DNA of 64,000 nucleotides from Prostheceraeus crozeri (Eukaryota > Platyhelminthes > Polycladida > Euryleptidae). Numbering within the stretch: the first letter of the stretch is position 1; every line of letters begins with the position of its first letter. The DNA lies in contig CAJQUW010006804.1 of assembly GCA_907163375.1 (NCBI GenBank), forward strand, positions 310,001-374,000, in the 5' to 3' direction. Of this stretch, positions 53,573-64,000 are shown in pieces. Made by a program: the position numbers and the translations under genes. The notes under the pieces were generated by a model that was not told the DNA's origin, made no database searches, and was given only the letters and a program-made list of their open reading frames with translations.

Positions 53573-56500
53573 CATCATCAAAGTGCCCTGTCATTTGAAA
53601 ATCTTACAAATTGCGATTATCTCACTTTACGCTGAATCTTCATCGTTAAACAGTATTCACATCTAATAGTTGACCGTGGGAGGAAACAGAATGCCCTCAT
53701 ATGTCCATCACTCAGTGAACAAACTTCAACTTGTAAACATGGAAGAGAATTTCTTCTTAACTTCGACCACCACCTGCGAATGAAATATTCTCCACTCAAG
53801 TGCAAAGAACGTTTCCTTTCTATGTTGATGAATTGTACGGGAAAGCACACACACACTCGCATATCCTTGTTTATTATCGAGTTGATATAGCGAATTTTTG
53901 GCGCGGTTCGGTTAATGATGGGTAAATATGAGTATGATGATTTTATCATTTCAAGCCAAACTCTGCGAGTTAGCTTCAGTTCCGTGTGAGAGATGATTAA
54001 TGTGGAATGGGTGTCAGCGATGTTAAACAGTCTCATCCATTTTTCCCATTAAGGCAACGTGCTTTTTTATGTTTGTCAAAATTTTCTGGTAATGACACTA
54101 TCGATTATTGTCTACCAAACTTGATACAAACGATAACAATGCCACTGCATCGTTCTTTTCCGAGTTTGTTGAATAGCTGTAGGATAGAACACCTTTCATA
54201 TTTTGAAAGTGCATAAATAATGCATTGTTAAGCTGATATTGTGTATAGACAAGAGATGTTTAACTTTTATGCCTCCTACATTGTTATTTTGCATAAAGCC
54301 TTCTGTCTGTTAACAAAGCCCTTTTCTTTCGTGTTTCTATAGACTGTTTTGTGGCGAATACATGAGCGAAAAGACTCTTTTGTAAATTTTGCATTCAAGA
54401 GACTATAAATGTTACATGGGCAATTCATAACTCCACACCTTTTCACAATATAAAGCTTAGCGCTCAGCATCCAGTCCTAACTATCTGTCTTATTGTCTGC
54501 TGTGACGAAGAGATAGACACGATCGTACGGCGTGATAGAAAGACAAGTTGTCCTCTGCTTGTTTATTTCCAAATCTCCAATTTACTCGAACGGCCCACAA
54601 GTTGCTGACTTTTCCATCTTGCATGAATCGTGTGCCTTCTACTCTTTCAAATTCGGCTTGCGGAATTGAATAGGGCATAATTCTGACTTCTTTTCAATTC
54701 TATGCGCTTTTGTTCTATATTTGAAAGCGGGTTTGCATGCCCGCCAAATATCTGCTTCAAGCGGCCGAGTTGAATCAGACTTCTACGTCAATAGGCGGTG
54801 TAGATGGTTGTGTGGCTGATCTCTGATGCCGAATTGTTAGCGATCCGACTCTGTTTGATTCTGGACATTCTAAACTCGACAACTTTCTACGGCAAGAATT
54901 AAATTTTCGACCAAGTGAGTTAAAGTATTTCATATTCTTTCAAATGATAGCTGTCTATAGAATGAGATCAACCTGAAATGCCACAGCGTTAAGAGTGGCT
55001 ATAAAATTGAAAGTTAATTCACATGTAGGTGAATATTACGCGTCCAATTTCATTATCAAGTACTTCACTCCACTTGATGTTTTTTATCAGACAGATAAAA
55101 TGAGATGCGTGAATAAGTGAGCATGCAAGCAGAGTTGCAAGCATTAAACTTATATTATCATCTGACGAAAAGGTTGGAATGGTGTCAAAAAATTGATTTC
55201 AATCAAATTCCTGTGAGTGTAAAATGAAGAATGACATATTGATGTCGCTATAAATTATCCTAAGTATACAATGCAAGCTGGAATTGCCAATCGAAATAAA
55301 TAGAGAAAATAGTAATTGAAAATTAATAATGGCAATTCTGAGCGGCTGAAAATTACTGTTTGCTGAAGATTTCATTTGTTTTAATACAAATAATTATTGG
55401 ATGAAAAAACCAACTATTAATTTTTTTCAATAATATGAATGAATTTGTATCTTACAAAAATTATATAAAATGTATATAACTTCCATTAGCGCGCTGCTTT
55501 TGACCTACGTAGGATGTTTTTGATCGCGTAATTCGAAATTTTCGTAAAATGGTCGATAATTCGTAATTTCATGAAGTCTAATATTTTAATATTCAATTCT
55601 AATATTTAAATATCAATTTTCTATTTTAATATTTTTGACTCCCAATTTCAAATTCTTATAGGAAGCTAAGAATTGGTTATGAATTACGCATTTGAGGTAT
55701 TTCATGTTTGAGCATCAGTATGATGAGTTCAAGAAATGTAGCTATTTTGAACAATATATTTAGTTTTTGTGGAATAAGCTGCCCTAATGTTTCATTATAT
55801 TTGATTGATATGACTTCACATATTTTGTTTCTAAATAAATAATTTTCTCAGCTCAATATATAATAGTGTTGTTCGTTATTTGTTTATTTTTTAATTAATC
55901 ATTGTTTTCTGTCATATTGATTTTATGAGCCATTGAATATATTAGAAAACTTGAAAAAGGATAATTAATCAATTTCAAATTTTGATGTTGCGAGAAATTC
56001 CATTTGCTTGCTTATTTTGCCGATAAATAAGCAAGACCTATATTTCAATTTTTGATACATCCATTTCAAAAAGGTAATAAAATTTATTCTAGTAACTATA
56101 AATTTATGAGTGAATAATTTTGTTAAATGAAAGTGGCTATGTAGTAGATATATCAAGAAATTTCAATGGGTGGAATTTTTTATGAAATTTTCTTAGATCA
56201 ATTTAGCTTTTTTATTTACATGTTTTGCTGAATAAGCATGTCCGAAACTTGTTGTTTTGGTCATTGAATGTCTTCTTGAATCCGGAACTTCTCATTTCAA
56301 AGATAATTTCAGAACAAAAACATATTCCATATTAATTTGCAGAATGCATTCATATCATAATAATATCTAGCCGTGTCCTCTGGTTCAGTGAGTCAAACTT
56401 AGACTAATGTAATCTCCAACATTGACAAATATTAAAGACTTTTCATTTTTCATAATTTGAATATTGCCGCTACTTTTGTGCTAAATTTGAATCAATCAAG

Positions 56501-57339
56501 ATATTTTGCATGTATATTTATGAAACATTGCATTTAATTAGTTGATTCATTGAATGAGTATTGAAATGAAAATGTGATCATTATCTTTGTTGACTTGAAT
56601 AAAGCAACATTTCACCGTTTGTGCGAAGCTTAACCTGGAGACAATTGAATTTGTAATGAATGAATCCGTAATGCGAACGATTAAGAGATTAATGTCTCAA
56701 TTGACGCAATGCTTAATTGATGTTTCATGTTGATCAATGAGTCATTCACAAAAACACTATCTGATCATAAATTGCAGTTCATTTATTTTCAATTTATTTG
56801 AAGGAAATATGCGTATGAAGCTGTGTAGATAATCATGTTGTTCAATATTGAAATATGTAAAACAAGCAAGAACAGATTTCCTCAACGAGTTCTATTGACA
56901 ATAACACGTCGAGGAAACGGATAGCAATGGATAGATGCAAGTACTTAAAGGACAATTGGATGCAGTCGATCTACACGTACTAAATTATGCTTGGGTTATA
57001 AATTATTGATCATATGAAAATATTAGTCCAACTTGTTAATAATGTTAAGTCCAACTTAATCCAATATTGTTAAAAGAATTGTGAAGCATGTTGGCAAATT
57101 GAAAAATGATGATGGTTTCACTTTTAATTTTAAATCTGTGATTTCAGAAGTAGATAGCGTTGTTGTACATTCTATAGGTTGCAAATTGAATTTCATAGCT
57201 TGTTGTACGTGAGGCTAATCGCATTTTATCACAAGTTTCAATATTTCTGTTTATGAAAATTGAGATTGTTACCTTAGCCTTCACAGTGTTTATGGTGAAG
57301 GAGTTCACACGTTTCAAAGGTACGGGCTCATAAATAAGA
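53573..57339. other. Gene-free AT-rich stretch
   Basis: About 3.8 kb. Frames at 53617-54036 (139 codons, minus) and 54490-54678 (62 codons, minus) have no motif I recognise. Around 55560-55640 the sequence is an AT-rich tract of AATATTTTAATAT words. Confidence 0.4.
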
Positions 57340-57518
57340 AATTCGATTATACAATCTAGCATAAGATCTTATCTTATTTACCGTGTCATTCTCTTTTCAA
57401 AGATATTTTACTTGGTCAATGGGGAAAATTATTATCATTATAATGCTATCATACGACTTTATATAATAATCCATGGATCTGTGAGCGCACACTATTGCCA
57501 GAATTGTACATTCTTCAT
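57340..57518 (+). repeat. Local direct duplication, left copy
   Basis: About 180 bases match 58177-58355 in the same orientation at roughly 85 percent by eye. Shared strings include ATAATGCTATCAT-type words, CTATTGCC and GAATTGTACATTCTTCAT. The copies are about 837 bases apart. Confidence 0.75.
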
Positions 57519-58176
57519 CTACAAGTATTCAAAAGTTTTATTATCACTCACAAAAATGGTTTGTCATGATAAATAATTTATTTGTAAATTAGCTTGAAAA
57601 AGCAGACAGAATTTCCATGTAATTAGTGTGAATTTTATTCAGATAAATATGATAAATCCAGATTTCTCTAAGATAATGAAAATTTATCACAACATCACAA
57701 TTCTTATCGATGTTGGCAGTTTGAAAATTTCTCCAATTAATAATTTCACCATATTGCCCATGTAGCGGAATTTTTCCAGATTTTGCAAATTTAAATTTGC
57801 TAAGTTAACTGTATAGAGGAAAATTACTTGTACAAAAAATGATGCAAAAATCATGAGAGTTATCGTGCTGCAGGAATGAATGCCTGAGAAGCAAAGTTCT
57901 GAACCGCCTACGGCTGACTCGGCACGCATTAACACTGCACGGGCAAATTCAGATATATTTCAAATATACGTATTTGGATTCTGAAAACGGATTCCACCAT
58001 TGACTTTTCCATGCCCGAAATGCATTGAATGTATATACTAAATTAATTCGGCTGTCTAGTTTAGAAGATCTGTAGGAGGCAAAATTTGCCCTCCACCAAC
58101 GGGGCGAGGATTAATAATTCATGTCGGTCCTGTCGATACTCTCATTTAAATGCTTTCCCATTCTGCTTCTCACAAG
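57519..58176. other. Spacer between the duplicated segments
   Basis: About 660 bases without recognised coding sequence or transposon ends. An 82-codon minus-strand frame at 57687-57935 shows no motif. Confidence 0.4.
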
Positions 58177-58355
58177 CATTCGAATATGCAGTCCAGCATA
58201 TGATCTTTTTTATTGACCGTGTCATTCCTTTTTCAGAGACATTTTATTTGGTCAATACGGAAAATTGCTATTATTGTAATGCTATCATTTGACTTCATAT
58301 AATAATCCATAAATCTATGAGTGTACACTATTGCCTGAATTGTACATTCTTCATG
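58177..58355 (+). repeat. Local direct duplication, right copy
   Basis: Second copy of 57340-57518. The similarity starts near TTCGAATATGCAG and stops after TTCTTCAT. The divergence indicates an old duplication or two insertions of the same unnamed repeat. Confidence 0.75.
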
Positions 58356-59826
58356 AGAGTACCTTCTATGGTGACAATAACTCGTTGGAGCTATAACTTA
58401 TATATTCGTTGCTATATATTCGAGCTATATATTCGTTGTACACAAGCATGTTCTTTAACTATCGATTTTTTATCTATGTATTTTATAAAACTAATATATT
58501 TTTTATAACTATCATTATTTTAGAATGCCTGTAATGCAAGCCTTTTTCAGAAGTTGTTCTAAAATTGAAAGATGTGATTCTCTCTAATTACATTGACTGA
58601 GAATAATTTCTTACATCAATTATGTTGATTTTTATCTAATTACAAGACAATGGAATTTGTTGCAATTTGTGACCCTCTCATTGTGATGACACAAAAAGCA
58701 TCGCATGTCTTTTTCATCTCAATGTGATGATGGTGTAGAAAAATGTGACAGTTGAAATATTATGTGATCTATGTTCAGGTGGCATATTGAGACACCTTCC
58801 ACTCTTCAAAGTGATGAAAATGGATGAAAATCAACAGAACAATCGAATTTCTTGATTAATTATTATCAATTTCTTCGATAGCTATATTGAACTTGCGCTT
58901 TAAATCATCCTCCGAGGTATGGGCAAAATATTCCATCAAACGAAATGTGTAACAAAGACATATAAACGAGACATTATGTAGTATTGTGAATTAACCTTTT
59001 GAGAAAAAATCCCGATTTGAAAAGCGGAAGTAGTCACAGGCTTCAAATAGTGCTACAAGTTGTTCTGAGACTTCTGAGTCAGTTGAGTGGTATCGGCAAA
59101 TAACCTCGTTATTTGCATTTGTTTCATATGCCAATGTTCGTTTCTCATTAACCTTAAACTGCTCAAGCAATCTTCTCTTCATTAGAAAAACTTGTCATTA
59201 GGAAAGCTGTTATTTAGTGTCATAACGCACAATCAAACATTATAAGTATTCGTAATACAGTAATACAAGTTTGTGTATTATATTAAACGATTGGCAGTTT
59301 AGCCAAAAGCATACTATAATGCACAAACTGATTTTTCAATTCTTCATGGTTCCTTAAGTGATGCAGAACTAACCTGACTTTGACCAAATTTTGTTGTGAC
59401 TGAAGTTATCATACAGTACATTAGGCATTGCACACTGTTAAAGCTCAAGAATTTGTTTTGTGTTTTGGTAATGCAATATGACTGCTACGTTTTTAGTATA
59501 ATTTAGGGTTAATATTTGGTGCAATTTAGCTATAGAATGATATAATTTGTGACTACTAGACTCATATCGAATTGTATCAGTAATTACATCATCTCATTGA
59601 ACTTTTGTAATTGTCTCATTAAACATTTTAATATCTAAAAGAGTAATTCTTCTTGTAGGCCAACTTTCTTTAGTTCAATGCAAGAATTTCATCGTTCTCT
59701 TATAACATCGGCAACGAACCTAAGTTTGTAATTCCGTGTAAGTAATGGATCATGGATGGTACTCCCATCTCTTCAAGTAAAAGTAACAGTTACATCTATG
59801 GTTGTGAATATGAAATAAAAAATATG
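58356..59826. other. Gene-poor stretch
   Basis: AT-rich DNA whose only noteworthy frame is the minus-strand 63-codon ORF at 58991-59182, described separately. Confidence 0.4.
58991..59182 (-). CDS. Unrecognised 63-codon ORF
   Basis: The frame begins at a true ATG and gives a soluble, charged peptide (MKRRLLEQFKVNEKRTLAYE at the start) with a composition that looks more protein-like than most frames in the window. No domain, signal peptide or membrane segment is visible and no neighbour supports it. It could be a small exon or chance. Confidence 0.15.
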   Translation of the reverse strand: MKRRLLEQFKVNEKRTLAYETNANNEVICRYHSTDSEVSEQLVALFEACDYFRFSNRDFFSKG

Positions 59827-60164
59827 ATTTCAAGTTTGTCCAAAAAGCGGAACATAAGTTATTAATTCTCTCGATAAATTTATTGGCCAAATATACGGTA
59901 AGTTATGATATACACTGACAGGGACTTCGTCATCCAGCGCCTTCTCTCGGTCGATGCTAAGTGCCGAAGGCCCTGTTAGTTTGTATCATAACTTATTTAT
60001 TTTTCTATTATCATATTACTATACTTTTATTACTACATACTTTGCTATACTATATTACGTATACTTTTATTTGCTTATTATTTTATTATCATAACTTATT
60101 TGGCCCATAAATTTATCAAGAGAATTGATAACTTATGTTCCGCTTTTGTACAAACTTGAAACAT
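59827..60164. mobile_element. Foldback element with two nested stems
   Basis: Outer arms, about 59827-59895 and 60092-60164, are reverse complements over about 70 bases (AAGCGGAACATAAGTT paired with AACTTATGTTCCGCTT). Inside, 59900-59927 and 59964-59994 form a second stem (AAGTTATGATATACACTGAC against GTTAGTTTGTATCATAACTT). The inner loop is GC-rich (CATCCAGCGCC). No coding sequence. The family is unknown. Confidence 0.75.
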
Positions 60165-62786
60165 GACTAACCTCTCTCGCCACTTGGTCAACTACGTTAA
60201 AAAATATGTCTAGTAATATACATAGGCACTCCACTCAACATTCTGCAAAAAATGTGAACATATACAAAGCTTTCTTATGCATCAATTGTTGCCAATAATC
60301 TCAGCATGTTGTAGTAAAATTCCGCATGTTGTTTTGCCTTTTGGGTCTAGTCCTGGTCATGGTCAGCACACAGTAATGAGGAAAGTCATCACTAGAACAC
60401 AACACACAAGCAAGGCAGTTTACATGTATCTATGTGGTTACACATGCATCGCGCAGACAACAATTCAAGAATAACTTATAAGTGCATCTACTCGTACGTC
60501 GTGCGAGTAGCCTTTAATGACTTCAAATAATGAACATTATAAAGGTCAAATTTCAAACACACAAATTGAAATGCTTCTATTAAGTTCTTAGAGTGCTTAG
60601 AATGATAGGTCATTATTTGAATACCATTCCGATAATGTTATAGTCAGTTGTCATCGAGAAATCTAAGAGCGAATCGAGAATGTTTCCATCTGACAAAATC
60701 AAAGTTGCTGGTATTTAACGAAAAATGTTACACATTGCCAATCTCAATAGTCTCCTGTTGATAAAATGTTGTGATTATTTCGTTTGTACCACCAAGCATA
60801 ACGTTACATTCCTTTTATTTGAAATGTCTTTCCCTTGAAAAATGTGACATCTACGAAAATGGAAAGTATATAATTATAATTTTTTTCTATTCAATAAAAT
60901 ATTCAATTTTTCATTTTTCTATTCAATATTCAATTCACTCTTCAGAGAAGGTACCTTATCTTGTGAAAGTTTCAAGTAACTTGTGGACGTCCTTAGTAAG
61001 TCAGTAACGTCTTACGTGCTCTGTTCACACTTTTGGAGATCTAGAGGGAGTTCTATGTTGTACCTGCGTGTAATTCATAGATCATTGTTCCCTACGTTTC
61101 ATTGCTGCATCTTATGAATAAATTTCAGTAATTTTATATATAGGCCCATTTGCTGTTGGATACTCGAATGTAATGCTCTTTTTAAAAGTGCATTCATTTT
61201 TCCCATAATAAGATCACAATCGGTCAGAATGGATTAAGGAATTTGTGCGTGTCGTACTGGTATAGTGACCGTGGTACATCTTTGCTAATTCAAGATATTG
61301 AATTTTGCGTATCCCCGCATGCCTATTTGAACACACAATTGAAGCCTGAAGAAGAAAAAACCCGTTAACTACAAAATTCATGTTTCGATTAAAAGGAAGT
61401 TAAAGTCTCGACCTTTTACTGAAAACTAAGTATCAGGACTTTTAATATCTCCTAGAGCGCGAAATGAACCTGTTCTCTAGGCTCCAACAATCAAGTCCCT
61501 TTACTAGCCTATAGAGAAGATATTAGAAGGAGGACCAACGGCCTTCTTGACTGCGTTTTCAATTCGACCAGAGTCTGTATTTATAGGTAAACTTCACCGA
61601 AGAATAAAGGATGCACTGTACAGCGTATCTAAAGAAAGAAGACATGAACTGATGCAAAAAATAGTTAGGAAAAGATGGATAGCCCAAAGAATTCATGTAT
61701 GTCTACATGGAAATTCACTATCAGGCTGTCCACCATACAAAATTTCAGTCTGATCGATAAATAAAATGCAAATTTTAAACCGACGTATCGCAGTTTTTGA
61801 TATTCAGCTTGAGTTACGTCATTCAATTAGACGTAGACGTATTCACACACTAAATACCATCGAAATCCAACAGATTTCAAACGAAAAAAATCCCATAGAA
61901 ATTGCATAGACAATCTTTACTAACTTCTGCTAATATTTCAACTTAGGTTGACTTTTCACTAACCATTGTAAACATGTGACAAATTAAGAAAATCATTATG
62001 TTCATAAGTTATGCTTTTAAAATAGGTCATAAATTTTCGGCTTAATTTCAACTTGCAACAAAAATTCGACAGTGGAGGCCGAACGGATATAGGGTCAGAG
62101 GTGATTAAACCTGATGTATTAATCATCTCACTTTGGATTAATTCACGCTCCGCAGCAGCCATTTTAGTGCCTATCACCAAATAGGCAAATATAGCAAATA
62201 ATGGCATTCAATGTAGCTGAAGTTAATCATGTCAGTATAGCCTTCCAGATAGCATAATTGTCTTCAAATTGATTCTAATTTGAATATTTGAATTTCTTTT
62301 TGTTGATCATCTGCACGCATGCATTATCTATTTGCGAATGGAAACTCTTGTAAAAATTTTGTAACGAATTCAATGAGTCAATTCAGTAGCAATTTTGCAG
62401 ATTGTGAGATTAACAGAGAATACGTTGCTTCTGTCTGTTTGACTAAGCTCGGGCTGGACAACGAAAGACAAATATGGAAGCTCAAATACTTCACTTGACA
62501 TAGAAGTCATGTTCCTTATAACACACAAACAAGCGTGAAAACGAATCCAACTTGTAAACACAAAGTCTTCTAATTCAAATACAAAAATATATACTCGCCA
62601 TTCATTGGTACACATTGGATCTTGTCACCGATATTGAGCCTAAGTTCGCTTCTCCGACCACTCAGCAAATAAAAAGCGTAAATTTTCTGTCATTGTACAA
62701 AGAGTTCCGCTTTTGAAATTTAGAAGAAATGAATTTTAATCAGATGTAACCTGCTATCAGTCATCATTAGCTAATTAGATGCCATT
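60165..62786. other. No recognised gene
   Basis: About 2.6 kb. A basic 68-codon frame at 61547-61753 begins with TTG rather than ATG and has no recognised domain. A tract of TATTCAATATTCAATT-type words lies near 60885-60945. Confidence 0.4.
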
Positions 62787-63083
62787 ATGAAAAAACGCAG
62801 TTTGATGAGTACTCGAAGGAGTTTTGTTCTATGTATCTCTCTCATAAGCGCTTATTTGGCATTCCGTGCGTGGATATTCTATCATCTTTATAATTATAAT
62901 AATGGCTTTATTGCTTCACTTTCAAGAATCGGTGAGCACGTACATGCACAGATCGATGAAAATAGTGTAAAGATACATATAAACCATGATTACCTCAAAG
63001 CTATAAGAAGACACAGTTGGACAGTAAAACAGAGAATAAAAATAGAATACAATTTACAAAATCTCATAAACGAGTTGGAGTAG
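62787..63083 (+). CDS. Unrecognised 98-codon ORF with one membrane segment
   Basis: The frame starts at a true ATG. Residues 1-12 are basic, followed by a hydrophobic stretch (about 13-36, SFVLCISLISAYLAFRAW) fitting a signal anchor, then a charged C-terminal part ending EYNLQNLINELE. It might be a small membrane protein or the exon of a larger gene, but I recognise no family and see no promoter or splice support. Confidence 0.2.
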   Translation: MKKRSLMSTRRSFVLCISLISAYLAFRAWIFYHLYNYNNGFIASLSRIGEHVHAQIDENSVKIHINHDYLKAIRRHSWTVKQRIKIEYNLQNLINELE

Positions 63084-63731
63084 CGTTTCGTTTTCGCTTT
63101 TAGAGGCAGCAGCTTGGAAGTCGAGCGAGTGCACCGTACAAGAGATTTGCTACATAACAGAACAAACATGGATGACTGCTATTATTCTATTATTATTCTG
63201 TTATTACTGGATGACTGTTATTGTTATTGATGGAAGCAAAAAGTCTTTCACACGATTGAGAAGGATTGGCGATCACCTTCAAAGTTTCACAGTGTTCCAT
63301 ATAAACGTAAAATAATTTATTTTTAGACAATTATCAGTATATAGTTTTCACTTATATATAGTTTACACCTAATTACTGAATGTTTAAAATCTGCTATTGT
63401 TTGCTAAATATTTTGAAATCTGCGGTTTCAGGTGTAATGAACATTCTTTACGAAACATTAATGCATTATATTCATTACAAAAAAATGTCTTCTGTGGTTA
63501 AGATGATTGTTTTTCAGTGAGTATTGGAAATTGCTATCTTCTACATGTCTACCATACTATCATAGACAGTCTCTGAAGAACATGAGGGTCAAAAGAGTAA
63601 AACCTGACCACCTATTAAATAGATTTTAATTAGTCAAATGAAATAGAAAAAGTATTTAGTTCAAACATCCTTTCTCCGTGATCGAATTATAAAGAAAAAC
63701 ATTGGCCAGTAATTTTATCTTTCCTTTTCTT
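63084..63731. other. No recognisable feature
   Basis: AT-rich sequence with an imperfect repeat of TATTATTCTGTTATT words near 63180-63225. Confidence 0.4.
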
Positions 63732-64000
63732 TGCGACATGTTTCACCCTCTCTCTCTTTATAGCAAATACACAGGGTGACAAAGTGATGTGCTTCTATCA
63801 TATCGAGGAATGCAACAACTGAGTGATTACAACTCAAAAGATCCAGATAAAATTGCGAAGTTAAGCCAAACAATAAGACACATGAATTCGCAATTTTTCT
63901 AGTTTTGCATCACATTTAGGAATCACTCTGTTGTTGCATCCTTCATAAGATAGAACTTTGCCACCCTGTGTATTTGAAGAGAGAGGAGAAACATGTCGCA
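63732..64000. mobile_element. Palindromic mariner-type element at the window edge
   Basis: Arms of about 115-130 bases (63732 to about 63864, and about 63886 to 64000) are reverse complements around a short centre with GCGAAGTT / GAATTCGC. Within each arm TA is followed by CACAGGGTGACAAAGT or CACAGGGTGGCAAAGT, a mariner-like terminus. Outside that TA the inverted similarity still continues for about 38 bases to TGCGACATGT / ACATGTCGCA. The right arm ends at the last base of the window, so the outer limit is unknown. Confidence 0.7.

Noticed and set aside
53617-54036. 139-codon minus-strand ORF as a gene
   Set aside because: No domain, splice context or relative was recognised; composition is unremarkable and long chance frames are expected at this window size.
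1-64000. CRISPR arrays, bacterial operons or LTR retroelements
   Set aside because: No spaced direct repeats of CRISPR type, no ribosome-binding-site-linked gene clusters and no LTR pair were found.

Overview
The window is AT-rich eukaryotic DNA, most likely from an invertebrate animal. The signs are a mix of transposon families typical of metazoan genomes (L2/CR1-like and RTE-like non-LTR retrotransposons, hAT, Tc1/mariner and PIF/Harbinger-like DNA elements, a pogo-like transposase carrying a PHD finger, and tRNA-derived SINEs), sparse coding capacity, and no operons. I cannot name the species. No host gene could be recognised. Everything I can identify is a mobile element, a fragment of one, or a repeat, so the window is probably intergenic or intronic.

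Layout. 0-9 kb: mostly unique AT-rich DNA, ending in a SINE copy and a knot of inverted repeats. 9.8-11.7 kb: two long foldback elements, the second a palindromic Tc1/mariner-type element with TA target duplications. 14.2-18.8 kb: a tiny hAT-type element, then a 4.2 kb hAT-like element that contains a 31-bp minisatellite and a second hAT element nested inside it; the nested one still encodes a hAT dimerisation motif. 19.2-21.8 kb: a 5'-truncated L2/CR1-like retrotransposon with a long uninterrupted reverse-transcriptase frame, abutting an antisense fragment of another reverse transcriptase. 25.2-25.6 kb: two SINE copies head to head. 27.6-28.3 kb: a PIF/Harbinger-like element. 29.8-33.0 kb: a decayed RTE-like element cut off by a hAT-like element. 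36.2-40.4 kb: a pogo-like transposon with an intact 599-aa transposase, bracketed by two almost identical 370-bp direct repeats. 40.7-41.1 kb: two related short elements carrying hammerhead-ribozyme-like cores, one attached to a tRNA-like head. 42-45.5 kb: several hAT-type short elements and a retrotransposon zinc-finger remnant. 47-64 kb: more hairpins, a third hammerhead-like motif, a tRNA-like sequence, local duplications, two unrecognised small ORFs and a palindromic element running to the window edge.

The two observations most worth following are the hammerhead-like cores in the SINE-like elements near 40.8-41.1 kb, with a further one at 47.45 kb, and the pogo element sitting exactly between 370-bp direct repeats that differ at one base. 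All hammerhead and family calls come from reading the sequence by eye. No database search or folding program was run.
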